A stretch of DNA of 64,000 nucleotides from Clytia hemisphaerica (Eukaryota > Cnidaria > Hydrozoa > Leptothecata > Clytiidae). Each line of letters begins with the position of its first letter. Within the stretch, counting starts at the first letter, position 1. A program made the position numbers and the translations under genes. Of the stretch, positions 52,166 through 63,199 are shown in pieces. The DNA lies in assembly GCA_902728285.1 (NCBI GenBank), contig CACVBU010000250.1, positions 790,085 through 854,084 on the forward strand, read 5' to 3'. The notes beneath the pieces were generated by a model, which searched no databases, had not been told where the DNA came from, and saw only the letters and a list, made by a program, of their open reading frames with translations.

Positions 52166-52451
52166 TACACGCTTTTTTTTATAAGAACAATTTTATAAGA
52201 ACACGAGGCTGAAATTTGGCCAAAATTTAAGAACAAAGAAAGAACAAGCTGAGCCTCAGATTTCAGAAATTACTAAAAAAGTACTGACTTTAAGGGATTT
52301 TAACAGATTTTAAGCCATTTTAAGTTCTTAAATAAAGAAACTAGGCGCAATTAAGAACATCATAAGAACATTTAAGCCTAAAAAATTCGGAAAATTAAGA
52401 ACAGCCCAGCCTGAGCCAAAATTTACTGGTTCTTATAAAAAAAAGCGTGTA
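52166..52451. mobile_element. TA-flanked MITE, family A, copy 3
   Basis: 286 bp, from TACACGCTTTTTTTTATAAG to CTTATAAAAAAAAGCGTGTA. The interior has TTAAGAACA repeats and GGCTGAAATTTGGCC. Same family as 4144-4387 and 41750-42022. Confidence 0.9.
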
Positions 52452-52914
52452 CTATGAGTGAGTCGCAAACGTTGTGAATAACCTTTTTTTTAATTGAAAA
52501 AATGTCATGGTATTTCTAAGAAAGTTTTACTTTGACACTTTTTTGAGTCCCGAAGAAAGAAAATTATGCGTATTTAAATTTAAAAGCGATTTAAAAACTC
52601 AACCAAACTTAAAAGCTCTCTCAAAAATCTTGAAAACATTAGTTACAGGTAGCTACTTTTATTATACAATGGTTTGAAAGAAATGTAATGTTACAATAAA
52701 TATACCGGGTCTCACTTTTGACGTTTGGTGGCCCACTGAGACCGAACAAAGCCTGGTTTGAACTCAAAACCACTGTTATTAGAAAGAAGAAGATAGCCTA
52801 ACTTAAATTTTGATGTTTAATTCTTTAAGTTTGGTCAAGTGGTTGTCAAGATATGAGCTTTTGAAGTCAAAATTCACTTGTGAAAAACATGTAAAAAGGG
52901 CATCAAATTTATGC

Positions 52915-53020
52915 TTTGATGATTGGTTAAAAAAATGCAAAAATTACGACAGCTCAGCGTTTTTGAAGCAGCGATTCAGACCTCGGAAAAATATAATGTC
53001 AATCTGGTTTTACGACCAAA
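52915..53020. repeat. Dispersed repeat, copy 2
   Basis: Matches 45925-46030 (CTTTGATGATTGGTT, TTTTTGAAGCAGCGATTCAG, AATGTCAATCTGG). Confidence 0.7.
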
Positions 53021-53067
53021 GTTTTTTGAGCCACCTGGTACAATTATAAGTATATAATAAATAATAA

Positions 53068-55658
53068 TTACCTGAATTTCACAGGAGATACTGATGAAAC
53101 TCGTTGAGCTTTCAGGGCAGGTTTATCCCTTTTCGCCATTGATTCTTCGTGACGGCGATCAAGTTTCCGTATGAGTTCTGTCAATTCAAGGGGACGATCT
53201 TTCAGGGTTTTCCTTTTAAACGAGTTGTTTGCGCCATCCTCTTCATCCGTCATGTCATTCGGGTTTACACCGGCCCACAATTCCTCCTCCCGACCATCCT
53301 TGATATATTTTGTACGTGCATTATAAAGCTAAAATGGAAGTTAAAAGGAACTGAAAGCTTTTCTTTTCCTTCCTCTGAGTTATATCAACCAATGATTGTT
53401 TGAGAAGAGACAATATGTGACCCCCCAAGCGATTTGGAGTACATTAAAAATGAGACCCGTCTTGGTGCGGACAGATCGATAAAATGTGCGGCAAAAAAGC
53501 GGCGAAAAGATTACCGTGCGGTAAAATGATACCTTTGTATCTACCAGAAATTATCCAAAAATCTTTCCTAGAAATTCCATTCAAACGCACTTGATCGGCC
53601 ACTAAAGAGCACCATTAGAATAAGTGCGGTCATGGTGCGGACATTTTTGTTTTTATTGTTTTGCTTGTTTGAGCTCGAGGCTGAAATTCTTACGGCAATC
53701 GAAAGAAATATAAACAAACGGCGGGGACCGCACCATCGTCCACTTTCGTCGGCACTTTGTCTGCACGGATCATACAGTACTGTGCGGTCTTCTGGCCGCT
53801 TTTTTCAGCTTTTAGTCGCACAATTAACCAGTCCAAAAGCGGCAGAGGCATGACCGCACCAATACCGGTCTCATATTTAATGTACTCCAAATCGCTTGGG
53901 GGTCACATATCTTGTACGCACTAAAACAAGTGTGAGCTTAGTTTAGAGTTTTGATTACCCACGACGTAATTTTTTGTGAGGCTAGCTTAAGCATTTAAGG
54001 TTGCAAAGCTTACCCGTTGTTTTCTGGAACGATATTTCTTCTTAAGCTTGTCTTCTCTGTATTTCCCTGGATCATTCAGCTCTGCATCGTGTTCGCGTTT
54101 AATTGATGTAAAATGTGTCTTCAAACCCGCTGTAAGAAAAGTCCAATCAGTATATTCATTCACATTTATAATTAGGAACCTAAATTTACCACCTAAATTG
54201 TTATCACTTCGTTTTTCTAATTACAATAATAAACCAATACATATTATGATCGACGGTTGTAGTCATCCTTAGCCAAGCTTGGCAAAGTTTTCATTGACTC
54301 TGCTTATTTCAGTAAGAGATGAGGTAAAGATACAGATTAAAAGTAGTCCCATGTGTTACCTAAAATCACATCTTCAGGTTGTTTTCCCTTCAACTGGGCA
54401 TGAATGTCCGCAAGGATTTGGTCCGTTATGTTCCCATTAACCTCTGAATTCCATCTAACAGAAACAAAAGAAAAAATACTTTGTTAATCAAAAGGTGATA
54501 CAACGTCAAAATAACTACCAAAATGACTGTTCGTTTCACTCGAATAGATACTTTAAATTGTAAGACTTGAATTGTTACAAAGTTTACCAAACTGTTATAA
54601 ATTGGACCTAAAATGCAAACAAATCAAAGAATTATACAACTTACTGTTCAAGTAATTCCATTTTTCTTCCTCTGGGCACAAACCATAAGTCCGCACGATC
54701 CTTTTCTAAACAAGAAAATAATGTCTATGAGCTATGAAAATTTCAAAATTTCTAGCATAAAACTTTCCAAAAGTTAATTCTAACTCACCCCTGTATCACC
54801 AATCCCAAGATAGCCCTACTTTAAAGGTATTAGGTCTCAAAATCAAAGTGGGCAGAGGGGTACCAAGCCCCCCTTAAAAATGACACCCCCTCTTTTAGCA
54901 GCTGTCTTGAAAAAGCAACATACTCCATCAAGAGTTGTAGAAACAAGAGTTTTTGCTTCATTTAAAAGAATGGAAATATAATAATTGTTGAGAAATTTAA
55001 AAGTGAATGGAAAACACTCTTTTGCAAGTTGCCAAATCTTCCAAGCCCCCCTCTTTTTGTCCAAGCCACCCCTTTTATTTGAAATTTTCACAAGCCCCCC
55101 TTCTTTTAAATTCAGTAAAATCTCAAAAAAAAACTCAAATCCAAATTAGCAACTTTTTTCTTCTGCAATAAAAAATAACAGAAAGCCTTGCAAATCTGAG
55201 AAATGCCTTTATTGTCAATTTAAGAATGAAAAATGTTTTTAGCCCATTTTAAGCTTTTGGTTCATAAGCAACCTTACAAGCAACTCCAGGCCTGACCCTA
55301 AAAATGGAGTTGCTTATTAAAAAAGAGGACCAAACTACAAATGTGGGTTTTTTTTTGCTCCTTCAAGTGACGATGATAAATGAAAATATTAGTGACAAAA
55401 CTAAATTTAAACCATTGGAAAGTCTTTAGTAATATTAATTTAGGGTAATGAATCAAAGTCCTGCAAAGTCTTACCTGCAAAAATTTTGGAACAGTTACTT
55501 TTGTTGATTTTTTAATTGTTTCCAGGTGCTGGCTCAATTTGTTTTCGATGGATTGAAGTTTTGTTTCGAGGGCTTCATTCTTTTCCCCTTGGCTTTTAAC
55601 TAGTTCACCAACATTCCTGATAGATTGGGATATTGTGTCTCCCATGTTCGTGATTTTC
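53068..55658 (-). CDS. Multi-exon gene of unknown function, 3' exons
   Basis: Minus-strand exons with GT-AG borders lie at 55475-55658, 54645-54705, 54360-54454, 54014-54129 and 53068-53328. The last four join in frame: LWFVPRGRKMELLEQ, then WNSEVNGNITDQILADIH, LKTHFTSIKREHDAELNDPG, YREDKLKKKYRSRKQR, LYNARTKYIKDGREEELW, and a tail with MTDEEDG and RPLELTELIRKLDRRHEE, ending at 53068. The 55475 exon is a coiled coil (NEALETKLQSIENKLSQHLE); its phase does not match the next exon, so an exon between is missing or decayed. The basic and acidic tail suggests a nuclear protein, but I recognise no domain with a known function. The MITE at 53413-53910 is inside the last intron. Confidence 0.55.
53413..53910. 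mobile_element. MITE with ATATGTGACCCCC ends, inside an intron
   Basis: 498 bp. The left end ATATGTGACCCCCCAAGCGA and the right inverse CGCTTGGGGGTCACATAT continue inward for about 50 bp (GGAGTACATTAAAAATGAGA). The centre is GC-richer (GCGGACA, GCGGTCTT). No coding. Confidence 0.85.
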
Positions 55659-55858
55659 CTAAAAATTAAAGAAACAGTTATAATGTTATTCAAAGATAAA
55701 ATGTAATTATCAATAGGACTGCAGTACAAATTAAAGAAATTCATCTGAATTCCAGTTAAAAAAATCATTGCATTACTTTTTTGTTAATAGATAATCAATG
55801 ATACCTATAATAATTTAGGGTATTATAATTAAGGTTAAAATACGAAAAAGTAATATAC

Positions 55859-56279
55859 TCATAGTGCGGAAAGGGGTCTGATTCCCTTCTTGGCATCCCC
55901 CCCAACCTTTAAAAATGCCTATCCCCCAAGGGATTTGGGCTAAATTTTCGAAAATATATAGTGAATAGTGCGATCCGATAATCCCCTTCTCGCTGCTACC
56001 CCCTTGTAAAAATCAATTCCCTTGTTTTCTCTCTCTATTTGTTTATGGTAAAAAGTGAAGGGAAACAGTAAAGAAAAATGAAGTCTGGCAAATATAATAC
56101 CACTTTTTAGTGAAAATGAAGTAACAGTGTTGGAAAATAATCTACAAAATATGTGAGCCCCCTTCTTAAACAAGCCCCCCTCCTTGCTATCCCCCCCTTT
56201 TAATGAAAATTTCTGATCCCCCTTCTTCACTTTTTTGGAAGGTGTCATCCCCCCTTAAGAAAGGGGGTCCGAACTATGA
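55859..56279. mobile_element. MITE with TCATAGT ends and TAC duplication
   Basis: 421 bp from TCATAGTGCGGAAAGGGGTC to GGGGGTCCGAACTATGA, flanked by TAC on both sides (55856-55858 and 56280-56282). Runs of C and G alternate inside. A related C-run-rich stretch lies at 54830-55110. Confidence 0.65.
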
Positions 56280-56615
56280 TACTTTTTTCTTTGTTACTGT
56301 TGTTTCTCTTCTTTTAAATGTTAATGTCATTTTTCAAATGTCGCTAAAAAATAAGTCATTAAAACAATTTAAATAGACTGCCATAACAAAAACACACATG
56401 AAAAACAACAAAATGACAAAGATTTTTCTCTTTTGATATCCAAAAATATATAAAATTGTAAACTTTTCCTAAACCGTGTAATTAGAGACTCAAATCCATG
56501 AAATTAGGAATTGATCACACTGTTTTTGTAACAGCTAAGCTTTAGAGAAATAGCTTAGGAAAAATATCATCATACTATTGAAGGTAAAATACCAAAGTAA
56601 TAAAAATGTGCAATA

Positions 56616-58466
56616 TCATTTCATTTTCACCAACACAGTCAATGCTGTTTTAATGGGGATTCGAAAATCTGCCTCGTTTACTTTCATACTTCTTCCTAGT
56701 TCTACAACTTGGTCACAAGGCACAAGAGCATATAAATGTTTAAGTATGTGTCCAAGAGAAAATATATCGGTTTGAACGCTTTGTTTTGATCCTGGTATGT
56801 TTCTCAGTTCATATGCAATGTGACGATGATATGTATTGTATTTTTTTGCAGTGTCACTTCCTGGTTGAATATTGTATGTTTTTGGATTGGAAAAGTGTGT
56901 AGCTTTTCCAAAATCGATCAGCTTCACACAGGTGTTTATAAATACAAAATTATCAGCTTTTAAATCATTATGAAGTATCTTGAAAGAGTGAAGTACCATG
57001 ACAGAATTCAAAACATCAATGAATATGAGCTTCAGTTGGGAAAAATTTGTCAATTGTTTCACTTTACGGTATAAAGTAGGGGAAGCTTCCAATGTTTCTT
57101 GATTACCAAGGAATTCCATCAAACTCCAGGGGATTAAGGCGGGTCAAAAAGCTTGCAGCTTTACAAATCAATTTCAGAAGCTCATTTTGGGCTCAAACGA
57201 AGCGTATGACTAAGTAGAATAAGATTCAGTCTAGGCATATGTTTTGTCATTTTGAAATTTTGAGTAATTCGCAAAAATCCTCAATTTTGCGCTATTTTGA
57301 TGACGTCATAAAGATTGAAATTCCAATAACTTTTGATAGAATTATCAAAATAATTTCAAATTTTGACCAAAGATGCATATTATTAATGTTTTCAGAATTA
57401 GAAAAAAATTTCAACGAAATTTGATGATGTCATCACTTTTCGGCCAAAAAAACTAAAATCCTTAAAAAATGCTGACGTCATCAAGATTTTAAATTTTTTC
57501 TAAAATCGTTTGAAGATTTGCCTTGAAATGCATCTTTGGTGAAAATTTGAAATTATTTTGATGATTTTATCAAAAGTTATTGGAATTTGAATTTTTATGA
57601 CGTCATTAAACTATCGCAAAATTGAAGATTTTTGCGAATTACGCAAAATTTTTAGATAAAAAAACATCTGCCTAGACTGGGTCTTATTCTACTTGGTTAT
57701 ACGTTTCATTTGAGCCCAAAATGAGCTTATGAAAATGATTTGTAACGTTCCAAGAATTTTGACCTCCACGGACCCGCCTTATTCTCCTGGAGAAATAGAA
57801 AAGGGCTGTAAAATTCCAAAGATGTATGGGAAATATTTTTCACCAGAAATGGTCATTCCTACAACAGCCTCACTTAAAACATCATATTTAGACGATGTTT
57901 CATCTGACATTGTTTTGCAAGCGACCACAATATTGAGCCTTTTTAATCTAAAAGCTTTCACATTTCCAAATTGACCATTGCCTATTGTACCATTTTCAAT
58001 TTCAATAACATCTTCTTCGTGAAAGATGGGTATCTCTGATAGTAAATCTGAAGTCTTTTTGCCTCTATTATGTTTGGGTACTTTAGGTTTTGTTGTTTGG
58101 CATAAACCAGTGGCAATGCATGTTTTATATTCTTTAGTAGATGTTATATTGTTATATCTTAAACTATGCTTTGCAAGAAGTCGACTTTGTCGATTCTACA
58201 ACATCCTCCAGACATTGAACCTTCTCCTTTTCTTCATTTAACTTTTCATTATAATTTTTCTTTGTTGATTCTACAACATCCTCCAGGCATTGAACTTTTT
58301 CCTGTTCTTTAGTTAGATTTTCATCATAGGTTTGGTGGGCCTTCCATAACTGTTTCCTTTGTTTTTTCTTCAAATTCTTCATTGTATTTTTAAATTTTTT
58401 CTTTTCCCTGAGTTTAGAAAAAATGGACATTCTTTTTTTCCAATAAAAATATATAAGACCAACCAC
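56616..58466 (-). pseudogene. Coiled-coil and protein kinase gene, split by a MITE
   Basis: A coiled coil at 58466-58164 carries two copies of KVQCLEDVVESTK. A one-base frameshift near 58178 leads into RLLAKHSLRYNNITSTKEYK and the kinase N-lobe: GNGQFGNVKAF (glycine loop), IVVACKTM (Lys), FPYIFGILQPF. The 57131-57783 MITE interrupts here. The C-lobe follows in another frame: MEFLGNQETLEASP, ILHNDLKADNFVF (catalytic loop), LIDFGKATHF (metal-binding Asp) and YNTYHRHIAYELRN, ending at 56616. Catalytic residues are kept, but the frames are broken twice. This kinase family, with HND for HRD, is one I associate with repeated genes of cnidarians and sponges. Confidence 0.7.
57131..57783. mobile_element. 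MITE inserted between kinase lobes
   Basis: About 650 bp. The ends match inversely over about 100 bp (AAGGCGGGTC outside, AAGCTCATTTTGGGCTCAAA and AAGTAGAATAAGA further in). ATT flanks both sides. The interior is again an inverted repeat with TGACGTCA pieces. Confidence 0.8.
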
Positions 58467-58652
58467 TGCCCAGTTAATCTAAATGTTATGTGTTCTTCAT
58501 GTCAACTTACGTTTAAAGGGACATCAGTGAAAATTAAAAACCATTTTTTCATTTTTGTTTGTTTTAGAAGCAAACCTTTTAATTCTAGGTCAAAAAATCT
58601 GAATAGTTCAAAAGAAGATTTCAATTAAATTTTAAATAAAATTAAAACCTAC

Positions 58653-59673
58653 CTGTAAAGTTCACCTTCATTGACATTGCTGCCCGTAGGTGTGACAACA
58701 TCTCATGAACCAATGCAATTGTTGCTTGGGGTGTTTAGTCCTCGGTTGCGTAGTTGAGTGTTTTCATGGATACTGCAAACTCAAAATAATATCTTATTAA
58801 CATACTAAACAAATATGGAATTTTAAAAATACTTCATAATATTGCAATGGGAACTTTGTTTTGCTGCTTGAAATTTCACTGGCTCATACCGCAGTAAACA
58901 GTCATAAAGGTTAACTTGCATCACTGGACTGATGAAGGAGAATTGACAGTCCAACTGAATTATACAAGCAATTTTACACTTAATGCCATAAGAGGTCTGC
59001 TTTGATGCTACTGTTTAATAAGGGGAAATGAAAACATCATAAATTACCGTGGGGTCTTGTCCAATGATTGGTTTCCAATGTCAGAATCTTCGTCACCACT
59101 AAATCCATTAAATGAATTGCTTAACTTATGCATTGGATCTTCACGTGATCTGGAAAAAATTTATTATTCATAAAATAAGACACCTAATTCTACTTCAGGT
59201 TCCTGGTATAAATAAATGCAGGATTAAAAAAAATTTCAAATTCCAATAAACATTGGAAAACCTAATTGCTAAGAGTTAAAAAACTGAAAATAGAGGAAAA
59301 ATAGACTAAAATCCGATTATTAAGAGTACGCGCAGTAGAGCAATTAAAATTTCATGGGTTAGCTTTCAAATTCCTTTCCTTCTTTAGAACTGAAAAGCTG
59401 AAAGTTCATCCACAAGATTTTTCAGGGACTTAATTTTGTGAAGGGTTTTGTTATTTCACATAATTTGGGCATTTTATTAAAAACTATTTTGCCATGGTAA
59501 GGCTTCTTCAAATGGGGAACTAAATTTTAAGCACACAAGATAATATCCCACAAAATTTTATCACATATTAATAAAGGAATTTTCTTACCTGGATTTCTTA
59601 GCCTCCAAGCAAGCAGACGCAGATGCTAAGGACGTTGATGTTGCTGATGAATTAAGTACTGGACTTTTTGCCA
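58653..59673 (-). CDS. Upstream exons of the kinase-type or neighbouring gene
   Basis: Minus-strand exons with good borders: 59589-59673 (VAKSPVLNSSATSTSLASAS, Ser-rich), 59048-59149 (SREDPMHKLSNSFNGFSGDE) and 58653-58772 (TPQATIALVHEMLSHLRAAM, with one in-frame TAA before it). They may be the 5' part of the coiled-coil kinase gene at 56616-58466. The stop in the last one suggests decay. No domain recognised. Confidence 0.4.
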
Positions 59674-60630
59674 CTAAAAATAAATAAAGTCTATAGAAAG
59701 CATCGTGACCCAAGAGACCTTACTCTATGGACCACCTAACAATTTTATTCTTCCTCTCTCATAGGTGGACTATTTACCCTACATGCAAAAAATATGTCTT
59801 GACAATGCCTTTTTAATCAAATTTCTATTTATTGTGAGTAGAGTAAATGTCTAATAAACCGGTAGTGTAATTTCTGTGAGCCAGAGCAGAAATCCATCTG
59901 AGTTGGAAGAATTGTGAACTGAACGAGAAGTTCTGAGAGATTACCAAGATTTAGGGAAGTAAACTTCTTTTGTCACCATATGTAATGTCAAAATAGATAT
60001 CAGGTTTTAAGGCTCACTTGAAAAAAGCAGCACATACAAAAAGAAGTGTAGACCCAGATATTCTAATTGCCATCATCATATCAAAACAATAGACAACATA
60101 AGGATGTTAAACTGATTTGGTCTATCTATGCTCAGGAAACACAAGGTTACATGCCAGGTCTCAAGGCAGCCTAGAATAGGGAGCACATACACAAATGAGA
60201 GTAGACCCAGGCAATGTTTATGTTGTGTTTCATTCGCTATTTTATTCTACTTTAATGTCTATACTCTACAGCAATCAGTCAGTTCGTAGAAATCACTTTC
60301 GAAATCAAACTAAAAGCTTACCAGGGAGATGGAAATTCCGTTGATGATGGCATGTTGTATTCAATAATATAACAATAGTGACAAAAGACAATTAAGTTGA
60401 CGATTAAATCGAAGAGAATATTGACGACAAGACAACAGTTGCTCGATTACGAAAGGAAGGAACTCCGTGCAGTCACGCGGGAATATGGTGTAACTTGGTC
60501 ACTCTCACTTAGGCACGTCTATCATTCACTTTCATCAATTGTATTTGCGTGCGACTGACCAAGTATCCTATTTTAGCCTCTCTCCGCTTAGCGTTCTAGA
60601 AGCTAAAAAAATGGTAGCCGTATTAGCGTA
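59674..60630. other. Intergenic stretch between divergent genes
   Basis: The minus-strand gene must start here and the plus-strand exon at 60631 begins at its right edge. No core promoter motif could be fixed. At 60612-60680 there are weak tRNA-type A- and B-box look-alikes. Confidence 0.35.
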
Positions 60631-62340
60631 ATGGTAGTGGCACGCCAGCAGCAAAGTTGCATTTTCGAGATTGAATCTGTACATGTTAGAAATCTGTCCA
60701 ACGAAAAAATTTGCCCTCGTTGTAATGAAGAACTCAGCAGACAAGCACTTCATCGTCATAAGCAGCTTTACTATAGAAATGGCTTTTGGAAAAAGAAAAA
60801 AAGTGGTAAACAAGGTAAGATGTTTTTGTAGTTTTAATTATATATCTAGTTCAGTTAGGTCGATAGCTTAACTCGCAGTATACGTCGATATCGTCATATA
60901 CACCGATATTGCTGTATACAACGAGTGACGCTCGACGTATACACCGATATCGGCTTATATATTACTCAGGTAAGTTATGGCATGTCTCAAAAACCTGAAA
61001 ATTACCATAATTTTTGAAGGCTATTAGCCGGCAGAAAATGAGCAAACCAATGATTTACTACGAAGGATATCATAATGAAGTTTCACTGTAGGGGTGTTAC
61101 CTAATTGTTTTCGCCCTCATTTTCGCGAAAAACCGTAAAAACTAAAAAGTGCTGACGTCAGCAAAACTTGTTTTTTTAATAACTCCAGTTTGGCTAATGG
61201 TAGAAACATGAAATTTGGACCAACGTTGTGTATTATTAAAAGGATCATTTTGCAAAAAAAAAATTTTCAAAGTTTTGCTTTCGTCAGCAGAAATCTGCAA
61301 AATACGAAATTTTGCAAAAAAGTGCTGATGTCAGCAAAATTTCAAAAAGGAAATTTAGGTTTAGGAAATTAGTCGGACATTTTTACCTGCACTTTTTAAG
61401 CTCTTCAAATATTGTTTTTTAAAGTGCTTATAATATAACCACACATATCCTGAAACAATTAAAAAAAAAACACATAGGTTTTCTATTTTGTAGGGAGATT
61501 CACACAAAACTCCTACACAAATCAAACATTCAAGTGTTTTTCTTTTTAATCGTTTTTAACAACTTAAAAGTCATTAAATTGTTCACGACATTCACAATTG
61601 AACTATTTTATTGTCTCTCATTAATAGCAACAGAGTAAAAGTACAAAATAAAAGTGACAAAAAATCAAATTTCTAAAAGAAAATCAAACAAAAATTCTAC
61701 CATTGTATAATACCGTGGTATATCAAGAATTGTTCAATGGCTGTTTTGCCTACTGGTATATAATAATCAAAATTATATCCACATGGGGAACTCCTAAAAG
61801 AAAGTAGACAGGTAGAGAAGACTAAATTGGGTTTTTAAAATCAGCTTGGAGCATAAAAACCTGCAGGACACCATCTTTTTACAGAAATATTTTTATCCAT
61901 GATAATTTTGTCTTACTTTAAAGCATTATATTTTGTTTTAGCATGATGTTATGGCTCCAGAAGAAAATTTTAATGATAATGGAAATGATGACCTTGATGA
62001 TCTTGTAATATCAATGATTTCTTCTTATTTACAGGACGATACTCCAGATCACAGAATTGATGCAGAAGTTTTGGATGATACTGATTCGTGTGACGAATTT
62101 GAAGATACCCCTCAAAACGAATCAATTATTTTTGATGATGGAAACGAAAAAATCATTATTATGCTTATGTACCAACCTTTTGCCCTTCAAACAACATACT
62201 CAATTTCAGACAATGTTATGGGGATCTTGTTGAAATTGTTCCACTCGTTTTTGACACAATTGAAGTCGCATGACGGTGTTGATGATAAGTTTTTGAAAAG
62301 TTTTGCGGGATTTATTTTTGCGAATTTTTGTTTTTGAAAA
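60631..62340 (+). CDS. Two exons of a possible EnSpm/CACTA-type transposon gene
   Basis: Exon 60631-60814 holds ICPRCNEELSRQALHRHKQL, a C2H2-like finger with a basic tail, and ends at a GTAAGA donor. A second exon starts after an acceptor at 61941 with MAPEENFNDNGNDDLDDLV and an acidic stretch, followed by FALQTTYSISDNVMGILLKL. That finger, acidic stretch and hydrophobic helix order resembles N-termini of tnp2-type transposases in invertebrates. The two exons do not join in phase, so a third exon or a frameshift lies between. The transposase core is not in the window. A truncated MITE (60965-61350) sits in the intron. Confidence 0.35.
60965..61350. mobile_element. CTCAGG MITE, right-truncated copy
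   Basis: Begins CTCAGGTAAGTTATGGCATG and follows the element at 26300-26940 closely up to CAGCAAAATTTCAAAA, where it stops, so the right arm is missing. Confidence 0.85.
61351..61940. other. Intronic or intergenic stretch, nothing seen
   Basis: AT-rich, no supported feature. Confidence 0.4.
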
Positions 62341-62712
62341 GTTTTGAATACATGATTTATTTTTGTGAATGGGGGCCAAATCCGCCCAAATAAATTACTA
62401 AGTCAAGTTGCTTAAGATGTTGGCCATTTTTCAGGGTTGAACCCTTAGCAACTCACTTGCTTATAAAAAATGTGTATATGGGAACCTTATTTACTGTATT
62501 TAAGTGTCTACATTAGCAATATACTTTTCCAGTCACTGTATTTTTATAGTGTCTACATTTTAAACACAGGCTGTACTTTCCAATCTTTTTACTACGAAGT
62601 GAAGCTAAAGCATTGTCACTTTTTTGGTCTTGGCATTGCAATGAACGTTTAAAACAATTAACAAAAGGTTCGAAAACATTGTGCGATTATTTACGTTTTA
62701 TTCTATTGACAG

Positions 62713-63187
62713 GTGAACTGGTTTCTATCGAAGAAGCTGATGAAAGACGGATAAATTATGAAAAAGATGGACATGGATGTTTTATTTAAAAAATTTCTAA
62801 CACGCAAAAATAAATACCATAAGGTAAGTGTTGTTAAAAACTTACCTTAATAAGGTAGTCAGTTAAATAGGTACTGCCAAATGAGCTTAATTTTTTTTTA
62901 TTCTAAGGTCAAAAACAACTAGTCAATTTGGTCTGGTCTAAGAAAAAAATTTAGATTTAGATTCAGATTTGATTTGATTTTAATTTGAATGAGACTAGTG
63001 ATATTAGTTTGAGTTCAACAATTTATCTCTTCAGTTTGGATGCAACATTGATGGAAGGCTACGGAAAATATATCAACGATTCACCAAAGTGCCTAGCCAA
63101 TGCAATAATGAAAAGACAGATAGTGGATCAAAAAGTTCGTCTTTATCTTGTCGCATCCCAAGATATTGAGCAAGGAACGGAAATCTG
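62713..63187 (+). pseudogene. KMT5A (SETD8)-like SET-domain fragment, two exons
   Basis: Exon 1 (62713-62823, AG before and GTAAGT behind) reads GELVSIEEADERRINYEKDG and HGCF, then needs a one-base shift to go on as FKKFLTRKNKYHK. Exon 2 (63035-63187, CTCTTCAG before and GTAAGT behind) reads LDATLMEGYGKYINDSPKCL, then RLYLVASQDIEQGTEIW. This follows the SET fold of H4K20 methyltransferases: (E)YxGxLI, the DAT strand, the pseudoknot NHS motif and the LxASxDI strand. The usual INHS is INDS, which removes a conserved His, and the frame is shifted in exon 1. The YDYG part should be in a next exon that was not found in the last 800 bp. Confidence 0.6.
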
Positions 63188-63199
63188 GTAAGTTGGCTG

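Noticed and set aside
60612-60680. tRNA gene or tRNA-derived SINE
   Set aside because: A- and B-box look-alikes have right spacing, but no cloverleaf could be paired and the B box has mismatches.
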